Assembly (NCBI RefSeq): GCF_947090785.1
Contig: NZ_OX352320.1
Coordinates: 3,585,001-3,649,000, forward strand
Direction: 5' to 3'
Length of the DNA: 64,000 nucleotides
DNA from: Rheinheimera sp. MM224
Lineage (GTDB): Bacteria > Pseudomonadota > Gammaproteobacteria > Enterobacterales > Alteromonadaceae
Translations under genes and position numbers: made by a program
The notes under the pieces: model-generated
Databases searched by the model: none
The model's input: only the letters and a program-made list of their open reading frames with translations
Told to the model about the DNA's origin: nothing
Part shown: positions 1 through 8,169 of the stretch, in pieces
Layout of the letters: every line of letters begins with the position of its first letter
Position numbering within the stretch: position 1 is the first letter of the stretch

Positions 1-741
1 TTCCAGATCATAAGTGACACGAGGTGGATCTTCTGAGTCCGTCATAGCCTTTTTGAATTTCTTGCTGATCATCTTTGGATCTTCCAGCAAACCAACAAAA
101 TTCCATGGATTCTCATCCGACTTGGACATTTTTTTTGTTGGCTCCTGCAAACTCATCACGCGCGCCGCTACACCCGGGATATAAGGTTCTGGCACAGTAA
201 AAATATCACCGTGCAGCGCGTTAAAACGTGTAGCAATGTCACGAGCCAGTTCCAGGTGTTGTTTCTGATCATGACCAACCGGAATTTGATGCGCGTTATA
301 CACCAGTATATCGGCCGCCATCAGCACAGGATAAGTAAATAAACCCGCATTGACGTTATTGCTGTGACGTTCAGATTTATCTTTAAACTGCGTCATACGG
401 CTTAATTCACCAAACTGGGTGTAGCAATTTAAAATCCAGTTTAGCTGGCTGTGCTCCGGCACGTGAGATTGCATAAAGACGCTGGAGCGATTTGGATCTA
501 TACCACAGGCCAGATACAAGGCCAGACTATCCAGCGACGCATTACGCAGTGCCGCAGGGTCCTGACGCACAGTGATAGCGTGCAAATCCACGATACAGTA
601 CAAACAATCGTAGTCGTCCTGCATCCTGTCCCACTGGCGCAAAGCTCCCAGATAATTGCCTATGGTGAGCTGACCTGAAGGCTGAGCACCACTTAAGACT
701 ATAGGTTTTGCTTTTGGCGTAATGGATTTTGACTCTGACAT
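1..741 (-). CDS. trpS: Tryptophanyl-tRNA synthetase, C-terminal part beyond the window edge
   Basis: Class I aminoacyl-tRNA synthetase that charges tRNA-Trp in the cytoplasm. The visible 247 codons start at an ATG (739-741) and read without a stop to base 1, so the C-terminus is missing. The N-terminal region carries [16 protein letters not shown], the HIGH-type signature of TrpRS (TIGN), and near the left edge KKMSKS, the second ATP-binding signature. Both are seen directly. It is the last gene of a rpe-gph-trpS cluster: the gph stop codon TAG directly abuts this ATG, so the two are probably translationally coupled. The rpe-gph-trpS order is the same as in E. coli. Identification is secure. 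Confidence 0.96.
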   Translation of the reverse strand, partial: MSESKSITPKAKPIVLSGAQPSGQLTIGNYLGALRQWDRMQDDYDCLYCIVDLHAITVRQDPAALRNASLDSLALYLACGIDPNRSSVFMQSHVPEHSQLNWILNCYTQFGELSRMTQFKDKSERHSNNVNAGLFTYPVLMAADILVYNAHQIPVGHDQKQHLELARDIATRFNALHGDIFTVPEPYIPGVAARVMSLQEPTKKMSKSDENPWNFVGLLEDPKMISKKFKKAMTDSEDPPRVTYDLE

Positions 742-1425
742 CTATCTTTCCTGTTCTAAACTACAAATGGCATCTGGCAGCAGAGAAAAACACTCCAACA
801 CCAGATCCGGCTGACTATGCGTAATGGATTGGCCGTGATTATACCCGTAGCTCAGCGCAATAACAGGCATACCAGCGGCGCGGGCAGCAAATATATCGTT
901 TTCGGAATCCCCTACCAGTAAAATATCCGCAGGTAACAGCTGTTGCTGCTTTGCCAGCGCAAGCAGCATATCGGGTTCAGGTTTGGCTTTAGCCACATCA
1001 TCAGCACACCAGACGGCTTTAAAAAAGTGCCTGATACCCAAGTGCTGTAACAAAGGTTCTGTGAATTGCCGGGGTTTATTGGTGACCAGAGCGAGCGGAT
1101 AAAGCCTGCTTAAGTGCTCTAACACTTCTGGAACCTGATCAAACAAGCGGGTCGCAGAGCCGTTGCTTTGTTGGTAAAAACCAATAAATAACTGCTGGGC
1201 CTGCTCAAACTGCATTGCATCCCATTGGGCCGGATGAAGCTCGCCTGTTAGTGCTCTTTTAATCAGTATGGCCATCCCATTGCCGAGCCAATGCTGAACC
1301 TGCGTCAGACTGACCTGCTCTTTACCGAGCTTTGCCATCATCTGATTTAAAGCGGGTAAAATATCGGGGGCACTGTCGACCAAAGTGCCATCTAAATCAA
1401 AAGCTAATAACTGAAAAGACCGCAC
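742..1425 (-). CDS. gph: Phosphoglycolate phosphatase
   Basis: HAD-superfamily hydrolase, 227 residues, that dephosphorylates 2-phosphoglycolate, a by-product of DNA repair of 3'-phosphoglycolate ends. Motif I DLDGTLVDS is at residues 10-18, a motif II threonine lies in LALVTNKPRQ, and the motif III/IV region reads KPEPDMLL...GDSENDIFAA. These support a Gph-type HAD with an alpha-helical cap. The start is a GTG (1423-1425) overlapping the rpe stop TAG by one base, consistent with translational coupling. Family and neighbours rpe and trpS agree, so the specific Gph assignment is strong. Only the substrate is inferred from family and synteny. Confidence 0.94.
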   Translation of the reverse strand: MRSFQLLAFDLDGTLVDSAPDILPALNQMMAKLGKEQVSLTQVQHWLGNGMAILIKRALTGELHPAQWDAMQFEQAQQLFIGFYQQSNGSATRLFDQVPEVLEHLSRLYPLALVTNKPRQFTEPLLQHLGIRHFFKAVWCADDVAKAKPEPDMLLALAKQQQLLPADILLVGDSENDIFAARAAGMPVIALSYGYNHGQSITHSQPDLVLECFSLLPDAICSLEQER

Positions 1426-2099
1426 TAACTGACTCCGGCCAGTTCTGCACGCATTTGATCTATGACTTTTTGATAGTCGCTCTGGCTGAAAATAGCAGAA
1501 CCTGCCACAAAAGTATCAGCGCCTGCTTCTGCTATCTCGCGGATATTTTCAACCTTCACACCACCATCAATTTCCAGCCGGATGGGGAAACCACTTTGAT
1601 CGATGATCTGTCGCGCCTGTTGCAACTTCTTTAAGGTAGCGGGAATAAATGACTGGCCGCCAAAACCCGGGTTTACCGACATCAACAGCACTAAGTCCAC
1701 TTTATCCAGCACATAGTCTAAGTATGTGAGTGGCGTGGCCGGATTAAACACCAGACCTGCTTTACAGCCGTGTTGACGAATGAGCTGCAAGGTACGATCG
1801 ACGTGTTTCGAGGCTTCAGGATGAAAACTGATCATAGAAGCACCAGCCTCTGCAAAAGCAGGCACCAGGCTGTCTACATTTTCTACCATCAGATGCACGT
1901 CCACCGGAGCTGTCACGCCATAATTGCGTAAGGCGCTGCAAATCATAGGGCCAAAAGTAAGATTCGGCACATAGTGATTGTCCATCACATCAAAATGCAC
2001 TATGTCTGCGCCGGCTGTTAAAACACGGCTGACATCTTCCCCCAGACGGGCGAAATCTGCAGATAAAATTGACGGAGCAATCCAATTCGGTTGGCGCAT
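1425..2099 (-). CDS. rpe: Ribulose-phosphate 3-epimerase
   Basis: Interconverts ribulose-5-phosphate and xylulose-5-phosphate in the pentose phosphate pathway. The 224-residue protein is of normal family length and begins [20 protein letters not shown], the conserved start of Rpe. The metal-binding and catalytic segments [33 protein letters not shown] and LEIDGGV are all present along the TIM barrel. It is the first gene of rpe-gph-trpS. In E. coli this cluster follows dam directly. Here about 1.5 kb carrying three plus-strand genes separates it from dam, so rpe must have its own promoter in the 241 bases upstream (2100-2340). Confidence 0.97.
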   Translation of the reverse strand: MRQPNWIAPSILSADFARLGEDVSRVLTAGADIVHFDVMDNHYVPNLTFGPMICSALRNYGVTAPVDVHLMVENVDSLVPAFAEAGASMISFHPEASKHVDRTLQLIRQHGCKAGLVFNPATPLTYLDYVLDKVDLVLLMSVNPGFGGQSFIPATLKKLQQARQIIDQSGFPIRLEIDGGVKVENIREIAEAGADTFVAGSAIFSQSDYQKVIDQMRAELAGVS

Positions 2100-2340
2100 C
2101 TAATCTCCAAAAAGCTGTTGTGATGAAGCAAGGCCCAGACTTTACTGAATCGTTAAGAAAAAATCACCTTTGTCGACAAGACCCACCTGCACAAAAAAAA
2201 GGCAACAACGCACCAACTTTGCGCATAAATCACAAAACCCTGTAATACTATTTAAACATCTAATTGATTTAATTGAAAATAATGCAATGGCACAAAAAAT
2301 GGACTGTATTCACGGGAACTAATAGATAAGGGCAAATAAA

Positions 2341-3093
2341 ATGACAAAAAAAGTAACACTGGGATCAAAAGCAACAAGTAAAACAATTCGCCGTAGCCTC
2401 GTAGCATTACTCATTGCGGGCAGCAGTTTCGGTGTTGGTGCCGCAAGCCTGACGGGTAACGTGGCCTTTACCTCTGATTATTTATTCCGCGGTATTTCTC
2501 AAACGGATGAAGGTCCTGCTGTGCAGGGTGGTTTTACCTTAAGCGGAGAATCTGGCTTTTATTTGTCTGGCTGGGGTTCCAATATCAAATTTGGTGAAGG
2601 CAGTATGGAGCTGGATATTTTAGCCGGCTGGACTGGTGCTTTAAACAACAGCTGGAATGTTGACGTCGGTGTGATGCAATACCGTTATCCAAAAGGCGAC
2701 AATGCCGTTGATGAATTTAACTTCTACGAAGGTTATGCCAAGTTTTTTTATGACAGCTGGACTTTAGGTGTTGCCTACTCTCCGGACTACTTTGGCGCTG
2801 GTGTTGAAGACTATTACTACCTGTCTGCAGATTACAAATACAGCCTGGTGGAAAACATTGCATTAGATTTACACTTTGGCTACAACGCTTTTGAAGACGA
2901 AGCTGAGTTTGAAACTTTTTTAGCAGCTGGTCCTGTCGACAGCGATACTTACATTGACTGGAGCATTGGCTTTAGTACTGAAGTCTTAGGCGCTGGTGTA
3001 TCACTGAAGTATGCAGACACCGACATCGACGGTTCAGCAGACTGTAACTTATGTGACGGTCGTGCAGTATTAACCTTAAGCAAAACCTTCTAA
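2341..3093 (+). CDS. TIGR02001-type outer-membrane beta-barrel protein
   Basis: Predicted outer-membrane protein of 250 residues. The basic N-terminus is followed by a hydrophobic stretch and an AASL cleavage region near residues 34-36, a Sec signal peptide. The mature part starts LTGNVAFTSDYLFRGISQTD, the signature of the TIGR02001 (Gcw_chp) family. The body alternates aromatic and polar residues and ends in KTF with a terminal Phe, typical of barrels inserted by the Bam machinery. Members are widespread in marine proteobacteria and have no firmly established substrate. An AAGGG ribosome-binding site precedes the ATG. It is a single gene followed by a hairpin, placed between rpe and dam. Family assignment is confident, function unknown. 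Confidence 0.85.
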   Translation: MTKKVTLGSKATSKTIRRSLVALLIAGSSFGVGAASLTGNVAFTSDYLFRGISQTDEGPAVQGGFTLSGESGFYLSGWGSNIKFGEGSMELDILAGWTGALNNSWNVDVGVMQYRYPKGDNAVDEFNFYEGYAKFFYDSWTLGVAYSPDYFGAGVEDYYYLSADYKYSLVENIALDLHFGYNAFEDEAEFETFLAAGPVDSDTYIDWSIGFSTEVLGAGVSLKYADTDIDGSADCNLCDGRAVLTLSKTF

Positions 3094-3103
3094 GCTTACT
3101 CTA

Positions 3104-3129
3104 CAGGGCAAAACTCAGGTTTTGCCCTG
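3104..3129 (+). terminator. Hairpin after the TIGR02001 gene, probable terminator
   Basis: An 11-bp perfect inverted repeat (CAGGGCAAAAC / GTTTTGCCCTG) with a 4-base loop lies 11 bases after the stop codon. The T-run that a strong intrinsic terminator needs is poor (ACTATTCTG follows), so termination may be partial. Confidence 0.5.
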
Positions 3130-3166
3130 ACTATTCTGTGTATTTCCCCAAAATATTTGCTATGAA

Positions 3167-3182
3167 AGTGACTTTTGTCACT
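3167..3182. promoter_or_regulatory. Perfect dyad AGTGAC-N4-GTCACT, candidate operator
   Basis: A 16-base perfect palindrome (AGTGACTTTTGTCACT) lies about 80 bases before the start of the small secreted protein gene, just upstream of a TATAAA (3195-3200) that could act as a -10 element. The symmetry is seen directly. Its role as a transcription-factor site is inference, and no regulator is suggested by the sequence. Confidence 0.3.
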
Positions 3183-3261
3183 ATCAGTTAAGGTTATAAA
3201 CTTGTAACTTAGTCTCAACTTGAGTATCATCCAGCACATAATTCAACCAGTTGAGGTTCGT

Positions 3262-3528
3262 ATGAAGCAACTAGCAAACCGCAAAATAATGTCCGCTCTG
3301 GCCATTTGTTTGTGTCTTGGTGTTTTTGCTCATCAACATAACTCTTCAAGCGCTGAATTATGTCAGGCTTCAGTACAAGCCGATCCAACCAAGCCATTAG
3401 CGATGAATTCCTTGTGTAAACCATCACAACAAAGCTGGTTTAGCTGGTTACAAGGTAATAGCCGTTCTACCCAATTTCATTTTGTTGATTTACTGGAATT
3501 ACTGAACCGTTTTGACCGCAGAGGTTAA
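3262..3528 (+). CDS. Small exported protein of unknown function
   Basis: An 88-residue product is predicted from the ATG at 3262, chosen because GAGG lies 8 bases before it; an in-frame ATG at 3220 would add 14 residues without improving the signal. Residues 1-24 form a basic then hydrophobic stretch ending in VFA, a plausible Sec signal peptide. The mature part of about 65 residues has two cysteines (LCQAS and SLCKPS), suggesting one periplasmic disulfide, and ends FDRRG. I do not recognise a family. Its stop TAA is one base from the DUF2970 start, so the two are probably co-translated. An antisense frame (3227-3427) also exists but has no signal of its own. Confidence is moderate. Confidence 0.55.
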   Translation: MKQLANRKIMSALAICLCLGVFAHQHNSSSAELCQASVQADPTKPLAMNSLCKPSQQSWFSWLQGNSRSTQFHFVDLLELLNRFDRRG

Positions 3529-3529
3529 A

Positions 3530-3724
3530 ATGACAAAAGCCCCTGGCTTTAAGCAAGTACTCAAAGCTGTATTCGGCGCTATTGTTGGAGTGCAGTCTGA
3601 ACAACAACGTCAACAAGACTTTCAAACCACTACTATATGGCCCTACTTAGTTGCAGGTATCTTAGCTGTTGTTGCTTTTATTGTGCTATTGCTGCTATTA
3701 GTCAGTTGGGTAGTGCCAGGCTGA
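3530..3724 (+). CDS. DUF2970 family small membrane protein
   Basis: A 64-residue protein with the N-terminal signature KAPGFKQVLKAVFGAIVGVQSE, followed by one hydrophobic membrane segment at about residues 37-62. This arrangement is typical of DUF2970, a small gammaproteobacterial family of unknown function. The ATG at 3530 is preferred over an upstream in-frame codon at 3512 because AGAGG precedes it and it sits one base after the preceding stop. The last 82 bases lie antisense to the 3' end of dam, so the membrane segment of this protein and the C-terminal tail of Dam share the same DNA. Function cannot be inferred. Confidence 0.8.
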   Translation: MTKAPGFKQVLKAVFGAIVGVQSEQQRQQDFQTTTIWPYLVAGILAVVAFIVLLLLLVSWVVPG

Positions 3725-4542
3725 TTGCTTGTTAGGTATAACGCAAAAAGCTCAGCGACTTTGCCACGTGTTGCCCCCTTCTGGCTAATGGAGCGTCCTA
3801 CCTGAATAGAGGTAAGCTTCGCTTTTTCATACAACTTTCGGGTTAAGGTGGTGTCGTGATTACTGATCACTACACTCACACCACGGCTTTGGCAATTTTC
3901 CGCTAAATTAGCCAATTGCGCCTGATCATCTAAATCAAAACTGTTTTTCGCATAAGAGGTAAAACTGGCAGTGCGGCTCAGTGGTACATAAGGCGGATCA
4001 CAATACACCACAGCTGGTGCATTGATTTGCTGCATCAGTTCGTTGTAATCCATACAAACGAACTTAGCTTTTTGTGCTTTTTCAGCAAAAAACCATAACT
4101 CAGCTTCCGGGAAGTACGGCTTTTTATAGCTGCCAAAAGGCACGTTAAATTTACCACTGCTGTTATAACGGCATAAACCGTTGTAGCCATGACGATTTAA
4201 ATACAAAAACAACAAGGAGCGCTGATAGCTGTCTGTGCTTTGATTAAACTCTTCCCGAAATGACAGATAACTGCTTTTCTCATTGCTGCTTTGTACAAAT
4301 AAATTTTGGGCATCCGCAATAAAATCAGCAGGTTTAGTTTGCAGCAACTGATAGAGGTTAATCAGATCCGCATTGATATCATTCAGCAGATAGTGCGGGT
4401 AATCGGTGTTTAAAAACACCGAACCAGCGCCGACAAAAGGCTCAACCAATAATGGCGCCTTAGGCAGTTGCAGAGAAATGGCATCCACTAAATTGTATTT
4501 GCCGCCAGCCCATTTCAGGAAGGCTCTGGACTTCTTTAGCAT
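3643..4542 (-). CDS. dam: DNA adenine methyltransferase (GATC-specific Dam)
   Basis: Transfers a methyl group from S-adenosylmethionine to N6 of adenine, by family in GATC. This methylation directs mismatch repair and replication control. The 299-residue sequence has FLKWAGGKY at 8-16, the SAM-binding FVGAGSVF at 36-43 and the catalytic DPPY at 182-185. E. coli Dam has 278 residues; conserved sequence here ends near ALYLTS (about 272), and the remaining Ser/Thr/Asn-rich tail is encoded antisense to the DUF2970 gene. It follows damX in the aroK-aroB-damX-dam order known from E. coli, but rpe is displaced. Identity is firm; the tail is unusual. Confidence 0.95.
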   Translation of the reverse strand: MLKKSRAFLKWAGGKYNLVDAISLQLPKAPLLVEPFVGAGSVFLNTDYPHYLLNDINADLINLYQLLQTKPADFIADAQNLFVQSSNEKSSYLSFREEFNQSTDSYQRSLLFLYLNRHGYNGLCRYNSSGKFNVPFGSYKKPYFPEAELWFFAEKAQKAKFVCMDYNELMQQINAPAVVYCDPPYVPLSRTASFTSYAKNSFDLDDQAQLANLAENCQSRGVSVVISNHDTTLTRKLYEKAKLTSIQVGRSISQKGATRGKVAELFALYLTSNQPGTTQLTNSSNSTIKATTAKIPATK

Positions 4543-4578
4543 ACGCCAGCCACCACAGCGCCCTTCAGCTTCATCACA

Positions 4579-6390
4579 TCAGTTTGCATTGGCGGAACGG
4601 ATCTCACGCTGAATATCGCTTAAAGGCTTCACGAATGGTGTTTGTTGCCTTAGCTCTTCCGGCAAAGACTTTACTTGCTGACGCGCTGCGCCACCATTGA
4701 CATAAGAAGCCGAAACCACGACAAATTGCGTTTTCCCTTGCTGCTGACGCTTATAAAGCTGCAGATTTAAGCTGGAGTACTGCTGCAAAAACTTTTTCGC
4801 AGCCGCTTCCTGGGAGAACACACCTAACTGAATCGCCACAGTATCAGGCAACATCCCTAATAAAGTTGCAGCATCATGTCCGGCAGAAGCATCAGTTGCC
4901 GCAGGACTAGTAGTAGCCGGAGCCGCCTCAGGCAAAGTCTCTGGCACAGCTTCTGCTGCATCAGCTTCCATTTCCGCTACTAAGTCATTTTGTTCTGGTG
5001 CCGTTTCAACAGCTGCTGGTTTTACAGGAGTTTCAGCTACAGGCTCTGGATCAGTTGCCGCAACTTCTTCGCCTGCTGCTGGTAATGCAGGGATCACCGG
5101 CTGTTCGCGCATAGGCTCAGATTCAATAGTCATGGAGACAATTTGCTTCTGAGGCAAGCCGTTATCATCTTTCGCCACTTCTTGCTGAACCGTCATACTG
5201 GCGGTATCGGTGTTTTTTGCCAGCGCCATTTGTGGCATGCCCTGCTGCGCAGCGTCAGGCGTCGCTTCAGTAGTTTTGGCCGCAGTTTGAGTCACGGCAC
5301 CAGAAGCTGTCTCTGCGGGAACTTCTTGTTTTATCTCTACTGTAGGTTCGAACTGGCGATCTTTTTGCAGACGGGATGCGGCACTTGTATCTGTGGATGA
5401 TGGGTAATAAGGCACCATATCGTCAGCTATAGGCTGACGGAATTGCTGCTCAGTCCACAACCAGAACATCACTACAGCTGCAATCAAACCAAAACCCAGG
5501 CTCAACACTAAAAAGGGCGAAAAGAACTGACCTGAAGCCTGCTTTGCTGGTTTTTTCTGTTCAGCGCTGGCTGGACGATAATCGCTGCGTCGCTCTGTTT
5601 CTATTGAAAAGGATGGCTGCTCGTCTGCTGTGTCTATAGCGCGCAGACCTAAAGGATTGTCTTTGTTATTAAAATCAAAATGGCTATCCGCTGCACTGGC
5701 CACAAAAGCAGGAGCTTCAACCTCTTCACGGGCTGAAAATGCCAGAGGCGAGGCTGAAGTTTCAGCCTTTGGTTTTGCGATAACGGCGGCTTTACGAGGC
5801 GGGCTGACACTCAAACCATGCAGCAGTAAATGCAAATCACCGGCACAATCTTCAATACGTTCACGTTGTTCACGGCCAGCTAAATTATAGGGAGCCAATA
5901 ATTCAGCGGCTTCGTCTTCGCTAAAGGCAGGAATATTCATCGCCAGACGAATATCACTTTTTGCTTTTAAGCTGCTGATAAACACACTGACAGGCAATTG
6001 TTGAATGAGTTGCCAACTGGTTTCATTCAGTTGGTCTGCATCATCAACCAATAACAGGTATTGCTCTGTTTTACTCAGCTGAGCCACAAACTCAGTCAGA
6101 GTGCGGGGCATAGATGCTGAGCCAATCCATTGTTGCTGCAGTACTTTTAATACATCCACAGGTGCCAGACCCGCATCAGCCTGCAACAAAGCCACATTAA
6201 ACTGCTCAGAACAAATTTCAGCTAAAGTCAGGATCAGTGTTGATTTTCCGCTGCCGCTTGAACCTACCAGTTGTAAACGATCTGGCTGGTTAAACTCCAG
6301 TTGCAGCAATAAACGTTGCAATAACTGACGCTGAGAGGCTAAAAGGCCTGAATATTGGGTTAAACGCTGTTGCAGAGCTTGTTTACTCAT
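4579..6390 (-). CDS. damX: DamX, AAA ATPase-like and SPOR-domain division protein
   Basis: Septal-ring protein of 603 residues that binds denuded peptidoglycan through a C-terminal SPOR domain. Seen here are a Walker A (GSSGSGKST, 43-51) and Walker B-like LLLVDDAD (112-119) in an N-terminal ATPase-like domain. A single membrane span follows at about 292-312, then roughly 200 residues of Ala/Pro/Glu/Thr-rich linker, and a SPOR domain at about 518-590 containing VAIQLGVFS and a terminal TPFVKPL. The cytoplasmic-TM-linker-SPOR order matches DamX. Its ATG overlaps the aroB stop (ATGA), so it is co-translated with aroB. The low-complexity linker is longer than in E. coli (428 residues in total), which accounts for the larger size. 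Confidence 0.93.
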   Translation of the reverse strand: MSKQALQQRLTQYSGLLASQRQLLQRLLLQLEFNQPDRLQLVGSSGSGKSTLILTLAEICSEQFNVALLQADAGLAPVDVLKVLQQQWIGSASMPRTLTEFVAQLSKTEQYLLLVDDADQLNETSWQLIQQLPVSVFISSLKAKSDIRLAMNIPAFSEDEAAELLAPYNLAGREQRERIEDCAGDLHLLLHGLSVSPPRKAAVIAKPKAETSASPLAFSAREEVEAPAFVASAADSHFDFNNKDNPLGLRAIDTADEQPSFSIETERRSDYRPASAEQKKPAKQASGQFFSPFLVLSLGFGLIAAVVMFWLWTEQQFRQPIADDMVPYYPSSTDTSAASRLQKDRQFEPTVEIKQEVPAETASGAVTQTAAKTTEATPDAAQQGMPQMALAKNTDTASMTVQQEVAKDDNGLPQKQIVSMTIESEPMREQPVIPALPAAGEEVAATDPEPVAETPVKPAAVETAPEQNDLVAEMEADAAEAVPETLPEAAPATTSPAATDASAGHDAATLLGMLPDTVAIQLGVFSQEAAAKKFLQQYSSLNLQLYKRQQQGKTQFVVVSASYVNGGAARQQVKSLPEELRQQTPFVKPLSDIQREIRSANAN

Positions 6391-7454
6391 ATGCTGAAGA
6401 GAGCCATTAGTTCTTGTTCGGTCACGTCATCGACTATTGCACTTTGTCCCAAGGCGGTAGGGACGATAAAGCGCATTTTGCCGGCCTGTACTTTCTTATC
6501 TGTTTTCATATAGGGCATAAAATCCGCAATGCTCATTTGCACCGGAGGCGCCACAGGCAAATCAAAAGCAGACAATAAACCAATAATACGTTGTAATTCT
6601 TCTTTGCTGACATCACCACGGCTGACCGCCAGTTGTGTTGCCATCACCATGCCCACTGCTACAGCTTCACCGTGTAACCATTGGCCATAGCCTAAAAAGG
6701 CTTCAATAGCATGACCAAAGGTATGGCCTAAATTTAATAAAGCCCGCTCGCCCTGCTCTGTCTCATCGCGGCTGACAATGTCGGCTTTCATCTGGCAACA
6801 ATGACGGATCATTTCACCTAACACAGCAGGTTGCAGTTCACGGATAGCCTGTTGATTTTGCTCCAGCCAATTGAAAAATGCCAGATCGCTTATCAGCGCA
6901 TACTTGATGACTTCCGCCATACCGGCTGCGAATTCAGAGGCAGGCAAAGAGCTTAAAACAGAGGTATTAATAAGCACCAGATCGGGTTGCTTAAAAGCAC
7001 CTATCATATTTTTACCCAACGGATGATTGACCGCTGTTTTACCGCCAACAGAAGAATCCACCTGAGATAATAAAGTGGTCGGCAGTTGAATAAAACGCAC
7101 ACCACGCTGGTAACAAGCTGCAACAAAGCCGGTCAGATCGCCTATCACTCCGCCACCTAAAGCCACCAGCAATACATCACGGTTGATTTTGTGCTCAAGC
7201 AAAAAGGACATCACCTGTTCAAAAGAATTGAGAGTCTTGTAGGCTTCACCATCTGGTAAAATAAAGGAGTGCACAACAGAGTCGGGAAATAATGCAGTGA
7301 CAGCAGGCAAATAAAGCCCTGCAACCACTGGATTAGAAACGATCACCACCTGACGGGCTTGAGGTAAAAACTCCGTCAGAGGTTGGGTAAATAACTGGGG
7401 ACTGATCAGGATAGGGTAGCTGCGCTCTCCAAGTTGTACTGCAACTTTTTGCAT
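6387..7454 (-). CDS. aroB: 3-dehydroquinate synthase
   Basis: Second enzyme of the shikimate pathway; converts DAHP to 3-dehydroquinate using NAD and a divalent metal. The 355-residue length is standard. Seen are the NAD-binding GGGVIGDLTGFVAA, QVDSSVGGKTAVNHPLGKNMIG, and the metal-ligand regions around GMAEVIKYALI and LNLGHTFGHAIEA. The ATG at 7452-7454 is chosen because GGAGAG precedes it by about 7 bases; an adjacent upstream TTG is the alternative. It lies between aroK and damX and overlaps damX by four bases. Identification is secure. Confidence 0.97.
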   Translation of the reverse strand: MQKVAVQLGERSYPILISPQLFTQPLTEFLPQARQVVIVSNPVVAGLYLPAVTALFPDSVVHSFILPDGEAYKTLNSFEQVMSFLLEHKINRDVLLVALGGGVIGDLTGFVAACYQRGVRFIQLPTTLLSQVDSSVGGKTAVNHPLGKNMIGAFKQPDLVLINTSVLSSLPASEFAAGMAEVIKYALISDLAFFNWLEQNQQAIRELQPAVLGEMIRHCCQMKADIVSRDETEQGERALLNLGHTFGHAIEAFLGYGQWLHGEAVAVGMVMATQLAVSRGDVSKEELQRIIGLLSAFDLPVAPPVQMSIADFMPYMKTDKKVQAGKMRFIVPTALGQSAIVDDVTEQELMALFSI

Positions 7455-7492
7455 CAACAGCTCTCCTTATATCCCTGAAAAGTTATCTCAAA

Positions 7493-8011
7493 CTAGAAAC
7501 CAAGTTGTTCAACGATTTGATTCGCCACTGAACGGGCACTTTGCTCGTCTGTACGTACGGTAAAATCAGCGATCTCTTCATACAGAGGATTACGCTCAGC
7601 CGCCAGACGTTCCAGCACCTCTTTTGGTGCCTCTTCGGTTTGTAACAACGGACGTCTTTTGTCACGTTGAGTACGAGCCACTTGTTTCTCTATAGGGGTT
7701 TCTAAATAAACCACTATGCCACGCGCGGATAAACGGTTGCGGGTTTCTTTGCTCAGCACTGAGCCACCGCCAGTCGCCAGTACTATGCCTTGTAATTCTG
7801 TTAAGTCCGAGATCACGTTTTCTTCGCGAACACGGAATCCCTCTTCGCCTTCCAGATCAAATACCCAGGCTATATCTGCACCAGTGCGGCGTTCAATTTC
7901 CTGATCTGAGTCGTAGAATTCGAGATGAAGCATGTCTGCTAAATGACGGCCAATTGTACTTTTGCCTGCACCCATTGGGCCTACCAGGAAGATATTGCGT
8001 TTTTCTGCCAT
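7493..8011 (-). CDS. aroK: Shikimate kinase
   Basis: Phosphorylates shikimate to shikimate-3-phosphate with ATP. The 172-residue NMP-kinase-like protein has Walker [10 protein letters not shown] at 11-19, the shikimate-binding [20 protein letters not shown] and the lid segment RDKRRPLL. It starts [18 protein letters not shown], nearly the classical AroK N-terminus. It leads the aroK-aroB-damX-dam cluster and lies 158 bases downstream of pilQ, as in many gammaproteobacteria. Whether it is cotranscribed with the pil operon depends on the hairpin in between. Confidence 0.97.
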   Translation of the reverse strand: MAEKRNIFLVGPMGAGKSTIGRHLADMLHLEFYDSDQEIERRTGADIAWVFDLEGEEGFRVREENVISDLTELQGIVLATGGGSVLSKETRNRLSARGIVVYLETPIEKQVARTQRDKRRPLLQTEEAPKEVLERLAAERNPLYEEIADFTVRTDEQSARSVANQIVEQLGF

Positions 8012-8129
8012 AGTTCGTAATGCTGCTGCGCTAACTTAGAAGGTTAATTTCAGGACCCGAAAGCTCCCACGAAAATTTGAAGCGGTGAATTATGTCAGCA
8101 ATAGGCTTGGCTTGGCAAGCGAATTTTCT

Positions 8130-8153
8130 GCCGGAGCCTGCGTCAGCTCCGGC
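8130..8153. terminator. Hairpin between pilQ and aroK, possible attenuator
   Basis: Perfect 8-bp arms GCCGGAGC and GCTCCGGC flank an 8-base loop in the pilQ-aroK gap. No T-run follows on the minus strand, so it is at best a weak terminator or an mRNA-stabilising hairpin. Confidence 0.35.
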
Positions 8154-8169
8154 CTTGCTTTGGATCCTG

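Noticed and set aside
3227..3427. 66-codon minus-strand frame opposite the small secreted protein gene
   Set aside because: No signal peptide or ribosome-binding site, whereas the plus-strand frame has both and is coupled to DUF2970.
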